Positions 45,503-57,791 of a DNA stretch of 64,000 bases are shown here, piece after piece; position 1 is the first letter of the stretch; each line of letters begins with the position of its first letter. The notes beneath the pieces are model-generated. The model searched no databases. It was given only the letters and a program-made list of their open reading frames with translations, and was not told where the DNA came from. The translations under genes were made by a program, and so were the position numbers. The DNA is from Pezicula radicicola (lineage: Eukaryota; Ascomycota; Leotiomycetes; Helotiales; Dermateaceae): positions 1,055,975-1,119,974 of the forward strand of contig PDUO01000016.1 in NCBI GenBank assembly GCA_003008705.1, in the 5' to 3' direction.

Positions 45503-46873
45503 CGCGGAGGCTCTTGATGCGAACCGAGAAAGGAGGAAGCCTCTGAAAGCGCCAAAGGATACACTTCATGTTGTGTAGGATGTACGAATTGTTTATATAT
45601 GAGAAGTCCTTATCACGTGTGGGGCGATCTCCTCGTTTCCCAGCCCGACAATGGATATCTCACGGACGCTAATCTGCGGATCTGGGACCTATTACGACGA
45701 TTGACTTTAATGAATGCGCAAAACGTATAGTAAAAAGGGATTGTGCCGTAACGTAGCATTGGTCTAAATCCATTTTCTGCGGCGCAGAGCCTACCTACTC
45801 TTCAGAAGAATTAAGTACAATTTATCTGTCTTGGCAACATCCAAATCTCACCGACAGTAAACAGAATTCGATATCACGACAAGAATGGCATCGATAATTC
45901 AAAAAGGATCATGTCTTGCTAATTGTATATTCGTAATAATTGGACTCTTAAGCGCGTCGCAAAGCATCTTATAAAATGAGTAGTAACGTTAGATGTAACC
46001 ATGAACCCCATTTTGGCTGATAAGACCGGTCGGTTCGTTGCCCCGCATTGACTGGCTGCATTGTTATTGTGAGGGGTTAAACAATGAAGTCATGATGCGA
46101 TACAGAGAATACCCGCTAGCACCTTCTGCTTTCTTTATATTCTTTTGGTAGATAGGAACAGTAGAAAAACTAAATAGTATAGAATAAGAAAATAATAGTC
46201 TCAGGAAAACAAGCATACCCGGCGATTTAAACCTTATATACACCTATTAACATTAACTTCATCTCAGCGTTTCAAAATCCAAGAAGTCCAGAACAAAATC
46301 ACCCCCAATTCCTGCAACAACTCCGACTGCCGAATTATTGTTCCTGCGTTAATATCCCACTCTTGAATACTTTATCAACAATATGCAGCTGCCGAGGTAG
46401 AGTAGAGGCTCTGCATTCGTAGCGAGCCGCCTCCCCTTTTTCCAAAAACATCCTCGCTTAATAAAAACAACCTAGGATACATTTATAGAATTAAACTGAT
46501 CTATCTGCAGGTACGAAGTACCTAAGTACCAATAACTGATCACTTTCGGAAATGCATTGCTGGAATTTGGTACATGAATCTTTCATGGTTGAGTATTGAT
46601 CACGTGATTACTATATTTTAAAAGAGCCCGAGTAGCTTCTAGACTTCGATGTCCTTAATCTAAAATTTAGGGCCTTGGTATTATATTAAGACACATATAC
46701 ATTGCTTATTTCCTTCATTAGAAAGTATAATACGGAGCACAATGTAAAATTACAATGAAAGTCCTCCACCCCAAAGAAGAAAGAAACCAAGAATCTATCA
46801 TCTATACCTCTCTCTACCGCAATTAAAACCTCTATCTCAACACAACACCCTCTACTTCCACAACTAAACCCCA
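45503..46873. other. Intergenic, no gene seen
   Basis: Upstream region of the secreted glycosidase-like gene and downstream region of the flavoprotein gene. AT-rich; no open frame or repeat of note. A 62-codon minus frame at 46686-46874 follows the flavoprotein stop and is probably 3' UTR. Confidence 0.55.
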
Positions 46874-49833
46874 CTACTCCAACTTACCCTTCCTACTCTT
46901 CCTACCCTCAGCTCTCCTAATCAAAACACTCTCCCTCCACCACCAAACGACTCCCACCATAGCCCCAGGACCAATCAACACCATCAAAACAGGTAAACCA
47001 ACAACCCACCTCCAAAAACAAACCTCCACCCTCCCAACCCTCCTCAAATCCCAAACAGCCAACAAACTAAAAGCCAATATCGCAATCGAGAAGATCCAAT
47101 AATCAGCCAAGAAGATTCGAGCAAGTCCTCCAAAGAGAGTTTCAACTTCTGAGAAGGAAATGGTTGTGAAGAAGATGTAGGGGATTTTTGGGAACAAAGC
47201 ACGGATTGTGAAACTGGCGATCAGTGTTATGACGTGTGAGATGGCGCTGATCATAATGGTGGTAAGGTAGGTTACTTCCAGTGCTGAGTAATAGGGTGGT
47301 TCCTTAATATCTTGTTGCTTCGAGTCATTGATTAATTCCTCTTTCTGCACGAGGCCAGCACCCGTCAAGATAGTTTCAAGCTTCTCGACACGATCTTCGA
47401 GAGCTTTCACATACTTACCTTTCTCGCTACTGTCAGATTCTGTTGAAGATGGACCTGGTTCTGGAATGAGGCGAGCGAAAATTGGAACGAGGATATTGAA
47501 TAAGAGAGGTGAGAATTGCCAGATTGCAATTGAGATCTGTGTTTGGTCGGTGCTGAGTAGTGGAACGAACATAAGACATGTTGGTAATAGGTATCCGATA
47601 AGTAGAGCTGGTAAAATGGCCCATGTAGTGCGAATAGGTACATGGCTATAAATTGGCCACCAGTAGCTCGGTTCGTCGCTTTTGATGATGTAGGCGATGA
47701 AGAATAATGGGCCGATTATGGCTATACCAAAGAGCTGGTAGAGGATAGCCCAGAGACTGGTGCTATTTTTGGACCACCATCAGTTTTGAAATCTTTATGG
47801 GGAAACGTGGTGCTTACAAGGTAATGAGACCCCATTGGTTTGTGTATCGATAGGCTTCGATGGTGTAAATAGCCAAGAATGGAAGCAGTGTAAAAAGGAA
47901 GTTGCCCACTACGAATTGCACTCCTTTATTGGCGATATAGCCATCGCCTCCGCTTACTATAGGAAAGAAGGCTGAGACGAAGAGTGTCATCATGTCATCG
48001 AATGGTTTGAGGCCAATCCAGTGCTGTCTCAGTGGTAATCCACTCCCAGGATCTATTCCAAGCTTAACAGCAGCCTCGAATAATTTGGTGGTTCCATCAA
48101 TACCGGGACGGACTAGTATACCAACACAGCCGGCCACTGATAACGCGAGAAAGAACAAAATAGATAAGTACCAAACCCAGCCTCTCGACTTTGGAGCTCG
48201 TAGCAACTCGTCCTCGAATGGAATTGTTCTTGACTTTTTTGGAACATCAACCATGTTCAAAGACATCCCACCAGGAATCGTGTAAGAGATTCTGTGCAAG
48301 AGAGTTGGCGTTCCAAGTCGAGGAACAACGTGAAGAGCCAGAAATTTGAGAATAGGGTTCTCCATGGCATCGAGACGCTGTTGCATATGTGCCTTTTTCA
48401 GAAGTTTAGAAGCTCGTTCATATCGACTTTCTTGGACTTTCAAGAAGATAGAGGCAATCTGCGTCGTGTTAAGCTGTGTTTTGGAACTTTGGAGACTAGC
48501 GTATAATTCATTGACGAGAGCAACTGCTGATTCCTATAGTTAGAAACTCAGAGTTAGTTTACTTGTTCTAGGTATATCGGGAGGAACTCAAACATGATTC
48601 AGGAGCAATGAGAAGATTCAACCCGGAAGAGGCAAATTACTCCGAGAGCTTGAGACTTACTAGAGCGCCATTTCCACCTTGGCCAGAAATAGGATGAAAC
48701 TAAATCAAAAGTTAGACGAAACATAATAGAAGATAGGGAGTAGGGGAAATTCTTACAACATGCGAGGAATCCCCAATAGTAACCATCCTATTAAAAAACC
48801 ACTTCTTATAACAATATTCCGGCAAAGGTGTCATAGTAGACGAAACCTTTCCCTTATACAAATCACCAATCGTAAGATCACCAGTAACCAAATCACTGGA
48901 ATTCTTCTCCACAAAGGCCTTCTCATCTTCAAGGGTATACCGAGGGATATTAGGCATGTAATGTACTTTACCTGTGTTGAACATGAGAAACCAATAGATA
49001 CGGCCATCAATACCAGTCATGACACCATGAGATTTATGTTCATGCCAGGTCCCATGAACCTCTCCTGGTTTTACGTTTTCTCCAATCGAAATACCGTAGA
49101 CACAGCCATAAATGGCTTTCATTGCTTTGGTGGGGTGATGTTAGTATCTAGATTTCGCCGTAACTTGGGTGCGTCTCGTACCTGTCTTCTCTAAGGCAGG
49201 AAACCATCCAGGCTGGGATTCATCTGCTAGACGCCACATTTCTTTTCTAACGGTACTGTGAACGCCATCACATCCGACGAGGATATCTCCGTGATAAACA
49301 GTTCCATTTTCAGTCGTCACGGTGACACCATTCTCCGTTTGAGCAGTTGTCATCACGCGCGTGCTTGTGAGGATCTTGGATTTGTCTTGAATGTGATCGT
49401 ATAAGATTTGCAATACAGATTGACGATCAAGGAAACAGGTAGGATATCCGTGCCTACAAAAGGTGTCAACATGTCAATGCCGAGCAGTTATTTGCAATTC
49501 AAGCTGAAAGGGGAGATACAAACGGTACCTTTCTTCTTGAACCTTGTATAGTCCCCTGTGTTCAGCCAAAACACGACCAGTTTTGCCCTCACGCAGCAGC
49601 ACATGATCCAGAGGTCCAATTATAGCTCGAATATCATCGTAACAATCAATCTGATCAAGAATCCGCAATCCAAAACCATTCAATCCGATGCTTGCTCCGA
49701 CTTGTGGCGCGATATCCGGATAGGCTTCCAAGAGGATGTAATCAATGCCGGCTTTCTGGAGCATGTTCGCTAAAGATAGCCCAGCAATGCTACCTCCGAC
49801 AATCACGACTCTGAAAGGTGGTTTTGACTCCAT
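46874..49833 (-). CDS. FAD-dependent monooxygenase fused to a multi-pass membrane domain
   Basis: Six exons on the complement: 49529-49833, 49182-49453, 48757-49124, 48661-48699, 47818-48533 and 46874-47762, giving 862 residues. The first 450 residues form a PaxM/salicylate-hydroxylase-type flavoprotein: FRVVIVGGSIAGLSLANML binds FAD, ILVGCDGVHSTVR is the DG motif, and IGDSSHVFHPISGQGGN is the GD motif (Ser-Ser where Ala-Ala is usual). About 400 residues follow with roughly nine hydrophobic spans, including WYLSILFFLALSVAG, FLFTLLPFLAIYTIE, AIIGPLFFIAYII, TWAILPALLIGYLLP, and WWVVGLPVLM-like stretches near the end. A short coiled-coil loop (KALEDRVEKLETILTG) lies between spans. The first true ATG is at 49833. 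Such flavoproteins epoxidise or hydroxylate prenylated and other secondary metabolites. The fused membrane part suggests an ER enzyme; whether it is catalytic, for example cyclase-like, is inference. Confidence 0.88.
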
Positions 49834-50601
49834 TTTGGTGATTGATAAAGATGAACTTGTTGAAAAAAGTGACACCGAAGGAAGCTTTTTCAGTAGAAAA
49901 TCAGCACGAGACTGTTGCCAAGAATGAGGCCATACAACTACTGCGCCGCTCCTTCTCTGTCAGCGTGGCCCTAGTCATCCCATCCCCTTCCTCGGAACTT
50001 CATAATAGCGAGTTACGTACGTAGATCGTCTGCAACTCTATCCAAGACCGGATATAATTGCGTCTGCAATCCCTATTGTACTGCCTGTTGGCGTAGGTAT
50101 GATATGGCGATGGATGATATTTATGCCAGTTGTGAGGAATGACACGCTACAGAACCGTTGCTCTTTTCAGAAAAGCTCAGGTCAAGAAAAGTGGAACTTT
50201 ACGAGTCGATTATCTAAAGTCACGGGCCTCCGGGCTACCTAAAAAGATCACCTCAAAACCTGACGATCAAATAAGTCAAATGTGCCAAATAGGAGACAAA
50301 ACTCGAAGCACATATACCAAGAAACTAGAAAGACAGACAAGACGAAAGCTTCGGCTTTGTATCAAATTCTTGTAGGGTAGCAAACAAGTATGATATCAAG
50401 AAGGCCCGGAAGATTGACGCCCAGATCTGGCTTCCCTTGGCGGCATTTTCGCTAAATTACAGGGGCTAAAAGCCTAATTTTCCAGTGTTTCCAGTGCCTC
50501 CAGTAACTGAACTCTAGTCCCAAACCATAGAAATAACCCCGAAGAACCGTCCCTCATCAACTAAATGTCGTTGAAATCTTCCTCCACTGCTAGAATACCT
50601 T
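49834..50601. other. Intergenic, no gene seen
   Basis: Upstream of the flavoprotein gene and downstream of the CorA-like gene. Short plus frames (49842-50024, 50139-50375) are charged but have no domain. Confidence 0.55.
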
Positions 50602-53600
50602 TTACTTCATTGTGTCAGGTGAAACGACGGCAGATTCCGGGTCCGATTCTGGTGGTTGAGCCTTTGGAAAGATTGGTGAAGTTAACATCCTCAACAACGA
50701 CTGGCCAACTTGACCTTCGGAGGCTTCGTTACCAACGAGTATAGATCGAGCATCTACATGTGGTGCAGTGCCCTCCTCCGCATTCACCTCGTTATCCCGT
50801 CTGCCAGTCATAAGTTTCTCCTGGCGCTTTTTGCGTACTTTTTCTGCTACCAGATCCCGCAATCTCGGATGACTAGTCATAAGTTTCTCTACACCTTCCT
50901 GCAGAAGTTTCTCCTTCTCCTGGCGCTTTTTACGTATTTCTTCTGCAACCCAATCCTCAAAATCATCTGGGTGCTCTATTCTGGGTTCTGGCCCTTCAGG
51001 CCGTTCACTTTCATTACTTTCCCGCCGGCTCTCATCTCCTCGGTCTTTCGTGTCCTTGCTCGCTTTCTTTTGCTTTTCCTCTTCCTTTTTTTTCTTTTTC
51101 TTTTCTTGCCTCTCCTTTTCTATCTCTTTCTTAACATCCTTGCTAGCTTCCTCCTTTAGCTCCTTTTCACTTAGGTTTAAAAGTTCCCTCAAGCCTAGCA
51201 ATGGCAGCTCCAAGATGATATAGGCGATATTCTCCCATAGTGTGATGAATAGCCAAACAGCAAGGAAGATCGGTAGAAGTAAGATAGCAATTAGAACTTG
51301 AAAGAATACCATTAAAAGTTGAGCAGGATTTCTACCCTCAATATGTCGGAGGGAATTCCGGGCAGATATTATGCGCGTCGCAGGGAACTCAACGATCATG
51401 TAGATTACCAAGAAAAAGAAATATACCAGCTTCCTTCTTGGGGCTTTGGGTCTGCTGTTGTCAAGCAATATGTCGTGTTTCTCAGCCTCAACAATACCTG
51501 AAATGGTTTGCCTCCATTTTACAGGCCACATGTTAGAAGTCGCCTTCATTCTTTTTCGTGCTGACTGAGTGACGGTGTATCGTAGGATATGGATGAGCCA
51601 AGCTAGTGCTTCTGCATTGAAGACAAGAAGAAGAGTAACCAATAATGCCACCGCTACAGATTGGAGGAACAAATTGACCGTATTCGATGTCCTGTAACAA
51701 TGATATGAGGATGAGGGAACTCTTTCGTTTAAGAACATTACTTACGGAAGAGACTGCATACTGAAAATACTCTAGATCATGGACCCGTCAGTATGGTGTC
51801 ATTGAGAAATTGGATCACGGTGGATTCTTACCGATACAAAGCTTAGCGGGAGAAATATAACCGTTGCGTATGTGAAGATTCTGACATTCTCAGCGCTGTA
51901 CGCTGCCGTCCGAGAATCATGGAGCTGAAGCGTATCAACCACTAAAGAAAATCAGTAGTGTAAATAGTACATCACGAGTACGAGCCTACAAAATTGTCGA
52001 TGATCTTTGACTCGATCAATCAAAGGCTGGATCTTCTCATGTTGGTGGCATAGTAAGCCATAGTTTTGGCGGACTTGTTGTTCTTGCTTATCAACCAGAT
52101 GTCCGCATTTGGTTTCGTCCTTTATGGTCCATCTTGGCTTCTCATTCTCTCGATTTTTTTCGCGACATATCCAACGCTGTAGACAATCCTTGTTGGCTTT
52201 CGATAGACTTTGTACATTGTTCAACAGAGCAATAATATCCACACAGAACTTAAGTCGGCTGTACCCTTCCTTGGGATCGTCTCTCTCATTCTGCTCACCT
52301 ACTTCATCCTCCCGTGTCCTCATCTTTCTTCTTATTTTTCGCTCGTTTCTTTTCAAGGGCCTCTGTTCCGGATCTAGCCATGTCTCTATGGCATGAAGCA
52401 CATATTCTGTACTTTGATAGGCTTCTGCTGTCATTTTGCCAACAAGGTAGGGTTCGAGTACCTTTCTTTGGTCATGCCTTGCTTCTCCAACAAACCAAGT
52501 TTTACCTGCATCATTTGTGACTTGCCGTGGCGTTTCAATATTTTTGGACTCACCGGGAAGATAGCCTAGAAATGTGCCTGTCCAATAGCGGTCACCAGCA
52601 TCCCCGACAAAGCGATAGCTCAACGAAGCTGTGTTAAGGGCATGATATGTACCCGGTATAAGATTCGCAAATTTGCGTTGAAAGGAATAGCAGATCTCGT
52701 CAGACTCTGTCTTTCCATATTCCTCGTCCTCATATAACTCCTTTGCAATTGGAGTGATTCGTGTGAAACTAAGGTGGAATTCCGTGACCCAAGAATCAGC
52801 TAGACTGTGGATCTATGTCAAGATATTAGTACATGGATAATTCAAAGATATTTGCTATTTACATCTTCGTGCAACTTAGCTTCACACTTTTGATGTTGCG
52901 AAATGAATTTGAGTATGTTTGCCCTTTCGTTTTCAGGAGAGCTGAGATAGATTATCAAAGCATGCTCGACTTCTAACGGGCGGAGATACCTTTCAACAGT
53001 CAGTTTGACCAGTAGAGAGAGAACAATATGCGTACAAGAATCTCTTCTTAGCAACCGTTTCGGTGCGTACCATGCTCAAATGTTTGTCCAGATCCTCAGC
53101 ATCAAGCAATCTAATTACCGGCTCATCTCGTCGACGGTGTCTAATGTCTACAACCATAGCGCTCCAATTATAAATATCAAAAGCGTCCTTATTGTCCCTC
53201 CATTTCTTGACTCCTCTACGCAATAGCTCGAGATCATCTTCTACGTCTTTTTTCTCTAAGTCCTCCAACTCTGTGCTCAACAAGCTGATTTCGTTTTCGA
53301 GGATATACGGCCTGTCTTGGGAGATAAAATCCGGCGCTGGAAACAGCCAGTCTCGTGTCTTTCTTTCTGTAGATGGATCAGCCAATTGCCGCGGCAGAAA
53401 AGAGGGGCATGGTAGCATGCTCTTTAGATACCTGCTAGGTCATTTATATGGGATTCATTAAACGTTTTATGGCGGCCGAACCAACGACGCTTTTCAAATT
53501 TGACCTGTTTTCTCAAGGCAAGCAATCGCTCTTGGGGTTGTGAAGATGCAAGTAATTCCGATTTTGTGAAGGTAGTATCTCGATCAAGCTTGCTGACCTT

Positions 53601-56151
53601 TTTGGCCCCTGGTATCTGATGTTCCCTGGTGGGCATGGCATCAGGTGAGTGAAATCTAGATCAATCAGCTATTAGGTCTTAGGATTAAGCACAATATACT
53701 AACAGTCTATCTTCCAAATGAGGGTGCCTATTCCGAAAGACCAAACAGGTTACTTCCCAGCTGGTATGATGTTTGACCGGGAAGTAGCCCATCACAGGAA
53801 GTTTAGTTGCCCAGTGAATCTCATGATGTAGCAAGCCACTTGGTAGAATGCCCTTTAAGATTTCATTAATGCAGAACCCAGTGAACTCTTCCACAGTGCG
53901 CTTAGCGTTGGGTATCTGTGTGTGACGCCTCATAGACATAGCGGTAGCGTACCGCAGAGCGCTGTCCCAAATTTCTTCATGATCTTTTTCTTGGGCCTGA
54001 ACGGTTCGAACCCAGGCAGCTTCTACGTCAACATCCACGGGGCCATTATTCTTATCTTTAAGCGTTACTCCGCAGCCTTTATCGATAAATCCCCAGCGCA
54101 AACCCTCGTAAATTTTGCTGTCAGATGCGTGTAAGAGTTTTCTGTCCCCTCCCCGCGAGCGGCTAACAGCAACGAAAAAGGATCCTGGCTCCGTTGCGGT
54201 TTTTGTTGGGATTTCTTCTGGGTTTCCAGTTGAGCGGGAATTCGCTTCAGTTTCTGTGCAAACAAACCTTTGCAGTATATCTCGGTGTATGTCCTCATGG
54301 CGTAAATTAGAATCTTTCAATTTCGAGAGTATGAGTTCTCGTGTACCGTTGTCGTCTTGGAAGTGTTCAGCCAACCACTCTATTGCATGAAGAGCCTTCC
54401 ACAGAAAGCAATGCTCGCCTAATAGGTAATCAGGGAGATTGAGCCATTCTGATCCATTTTCTGGGAGTCCTTCCCAGGTGATATATGCTGGAACTGTCTC
54501 GCAGTACCAAAGTCTAGATTTCTCGCCTCTCGTATTGATTAGTGCAGTTAGCCAAAGCTGGCCACATTCCCGTAAGCACATTGTCACAAACTCTCTTTCC
54601 AAAGTGAATGCTTTTGCATACTCGTAGAGCATGATGAACCGCATGCTCCCGGTGAGATATTTGCTATCAACGCCATTATGTGGGTTCCTTGGGAGACTGT
54701 TCTCTAGGTTATTCCCATCAGGCTCGCCTGAGACGTTGCCCACGGGGTATGGCCAGGTCACCTGAGAAAGAAAGATATGTTTCTGAAAGCACCATCTCAG
54801 ATGGCCCTTGCAAGTCTCTCTAATTCGCTCAATCCAAGTCAACTTGTGCAACGCGTCTTCTGCTACGTTATCTCGGATGTGCTCGTGAATCAGTAAGAGA
54901 TACAGGAAAGTGTAACTTTATCAATCAGTTCTTTGCATCTTTGGTTAGATACGCTACACTCACAAATCAATACCAGATGTCGATGGCGAGTAGTGTGTAT
55001 AATCGTAATTAAACACAGTTTTTTGTTCGGAATCCAGCCCATCGGCGACTAACACTGCGCTAACGCACAAAGTGTGCTCAAGATGACGCCGGAACATAAT
55101 GTTGAGCTTATCTTCAGACCCCAGAGGATAATAGCCAGGTAAGTCTTCTTTCAAGAATGAACCAGTATCAAGAAAGTCCATTACCTAAATGTCACTCCTC
55201 GTAAGTCACTGAAACACACGAAGATTATTGGCAATAGAGTTTAGGCCACTTACGGGGGGCAAAGACACACCACTCTGTCCTGCTACACTAAGCTTGTACT
55301 GGATGACAATCTCGTGGGACTGGTTGGCACTGATATTCAGTGGCGGTACGGATACTCCCCCATTCCGTGCAGACCGTAAGAAGTCTTGCGTGGAGAATAA
55401 TGGTGGTGGTGGTGTTTCTTCAAGATTAACTGCCTTACCATTATCGAAAACACAGATTGCTGCTTCCGCTGTGTATGTACTCTTCCCTTGTGAGTTTACA
55501 GCCGCGGCGATTCCAGTTTCTTGCCGTGGTGTAGCTTCACTTAGAAGCATCAATTTGCCGTCATAAAACATGCTTCACAGAATGGTAATAGTCTAGAAAT
55601 TCCCAATCCCAACTACCATCACCTGCTCGCTGTATCCTTATCTTCGAGTCAAGGTATTCAAAGTGAAGATCGATATCCTTGGGCTGATCTGAATTGTTGG
55701 CAAGGATATACTGCTGGCATAATACTTCTTTTTGAATGGTAAACTGAACAGTTATGTCTATGCCATCAATTGAGAATGTGATCCTGGGCCAACGATCATT
55801 TACCCATTTTAGTCGTGGTCTGCTGGCAGTAGGTTGCAGGTGCAGGCCAATTCCATTTGTAGGAAATTGTGAAAATTCGTGGAATTCCCACTGATAGTCA
55901 AGATAGGCTGAGGAGAGACTGACAAGTCGTTGTTCCTTAACACGATACTGCGACAGTCGTAGAATTTCTCCGTAAGGTGTTACGACAGCCGTGACGCCAT
56001 CAATTCCAAAAGGTATACATGTCTTGAGGTTAGGATCGGAAGGTACTTCGATGCATTCAAGCCCGTCAAGGCTGAATGTCGAAAACGATGAGGCTGTGAG
56101 GTGTAAGTTCTGTCATCTGTAAGAGGGTGGTAGCAACGTACCGGACGCCAT
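50602..56151 (-). CDS. Very large CorA-like membrane protein, frame broken once
   Basis: Model on the complement: 56142-56151, 55254-56093, 54964-55184, 53704-54915, 53432-53655, 53036-53366, 52863-52989, 51990-52812, 51832-51941, 51746-51771 and 50602-51691, about 1,670 residues. The N-terminal part (SLDGLECIEVPSDPNLKT, IDGVTAVVTPYGEILRLSQY) is unrecognised. The long middle is soluble and charged. Near the C-terminus, VRIFTYATVIFLPLSFVSSIF followed by SMQSLPTSN matches the CorA-type transmembrane pair, but the Gly-Met-Asn signature is replaced by Ser-Met-Gln, so Mg2+ transport is doubtful. Three or four more hydrophobic spans and a Lys/Glu-rich coiled coil follow. Frames agree at every intron (46-69 nt), with one exception: at 55567-55575 the code shifts by one base within an exon (one extra base or two missing), with no splice sites to explain it. 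The tiny first exon is the weakest part. Confidence 0.75.
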
Positions 56152-56951
56152 GCTGAATTTCTTCGATTAAACCACGTTGTGGACGCCCGGAATATCGTGG
56201 GTTCAGCCTGGTCTTTATGGTCATACCTAATCATTCCGCCTCCAATGCGGCTGCATTTCAATGGCGCCGACTCGACGATAACAACATCGTTGTGGTCAGT
56301 ATTTGACTGGCTGGCTCCTTGAGCTGAGTAAATGATGTGCATATGGCACATCCCAATTCGGCTTCTCACAGCTACAGGACCATAAGACACTTGCCAAATG
56401 GTTTCACAGGCCATGTTTTCTTTTGTAGCTGCGACGCACCAAGCACAATTCTGTTCTGCTGAAGTAAGAGATAACCCCAACGCGACGACACAACACGTAG
56501 TGGTGGTCATGATAGCATTGTGATTTGTGAAGGCGTGTCATTTCGACAACACATTGTGGATTTGAGATACTGCAATGAGTGTCCTTTAATATACTGACAA
56601 ATTGAGAGAAAAATCAAAGCAAAAAAGAGAGAGGCTGGATGCTTACGAGGCTGTTGATGCAAAGACATAGTAACGATGGCCCTCTGTCGGGAAGCTCCCG
56701 TCAACCGAGGTGAAGAGCTACCCCACATTCTGTAAACTTACTGCCATGAGATCTTCCCCCCCCCAACCATGACGACTTCAGCAGAACGAAGTACCCATCC
56801 ATCAATCAGACCGTCCACAGCCCCAAGCCATGTAATAAAAATAATGCGCCTTACTCCCACTCTCTAGCTTCCGTCACATTCCCAAACCAGGTCATTCATT
56901 CATCTCCAAACTAGTTTAGTACCTTTCGTACATTAAACAGATAAGGAGGAC
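56152..56951. other. Upstream region of the CorA-like gene, possible extra 5' exon
   Basis: A minus-strand frame from 56510 reads protein-like (for example SYGPVAVRSRIGMCHMHIIY). It could join the CorA-like gene through a GTATGA donor at about 56227 and an acceptor just before its first ATG, adding about 95 residues. Alternatively it is 5' UTR. The divergent small gene starts at 56952, so both promoters should lie here. A run of C near 56758-56764 is the only simple repeat. Confidence 0.4.
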
Positions 56952-57506
56952 ATGTCCCGGCACTATTCTATCGATACTCTTTTTTCTTCCCCCACTCCTC
57001 AGGCACAAGAACTTGAGAGACGAGAAGCAATTGATGCAATGTTTGCTTCTATGCAGCCCTCGAGGCCGAAGGTACGTTTTAACACTAGCTACCCTACCTA
57101 CCTCTAGCTAGCTAGGTAGGTACCTATCCTGTTCAGGACAAACGCTAACCGCATTCCTCAGTATCCGCAACAGCAACCACTTACATCTCCATTAAACCAA
57201 CAACCAACGCGCAACGTCTCTTCCACCTCATCCGCACCCGTCGTGCAACCACCTTCCTTCTTTCCACGCTCACAGATGGAAGCTATGCCACCCTTCTCTC
57301 CACCATCATCTTTCACAACCCAGAAGCCGACCCAGGCGTTGGCTATATTAGATGCGGCGAAGCGACATCCGGTCTTCTTCACGGACCGTCTAAAGAAGGC
57401 GCCTGCAGGTGTCACTGCTGGAGAGGGTCTTTGGGCGAGTCCGGTTGCAAGGGGATATGTTTTTAATGATGGACCTGGGAGGAAGGAGAGTGGCGTTAAG
57501 TTATGA
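56952..57506 (+). CDS. Small Pro/Ser/Gln-rich protein of unknown function
   Basis: Two exons, 56952-57071 and 57162-57506, giving 154 residues. It begins MSRHYSIDTLFSSPTPQAQE and continues with ELERREAIDAMFASMQ, followed after a 90-nt intron by a Pro/Gln/Ser-rich disordered segment. A more conserved-looking C-terminus reads ALAILDAAKRHPVFFTDRLK, then APAGVTAGEGLWASPVARGY. No membrane span or signal is seen. I do not recognise the family. It lies between the CorA-like gene (divergent) and the R-SNARE gene (convergent). Confidence 0.75.
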
Positions 57507-57791
57507 GGTTTTGATGTAAGCTGTGTAGCATAGGAAATGCATGGCGTTCTAGGCGTTGCTGGAATATGTTTAGGCCCTGTACTCTAGGTCTGTCTGACCA
57601 GAGAACGCAGAAAGCCAGTTGCAAGTCATGAAAAGAAAAATCGTATTGATGAAGGCTACGCTACGGCCTATGTATGTAAATTTACCAGTCGTTTGGAAAA
57701 ACATTCTGTGTCCTTGCCTCCCAAAACTCCTATTGTGGTATAACCCTGTCCCAACGTATCTTACATGTCCCTTCTTCATACTCAATCTGCT

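Noticed and set aside
54001..54025. tRNA B-box-like sequence (GGTTCGAACCC)
   Set aside because: It lies inside an exon of the CorA-like gene, and no A box or cloverleaf can be drawn around it. I found no convincing tRNA elsewhere in the window.
55980..56510. 176-codon minus frame as an independent gene
   Set aside because: Its 3' half overlaps the better-supported exon of the CorA-like gene in another frame. Only the 5' half may be an extra exon of that gene.
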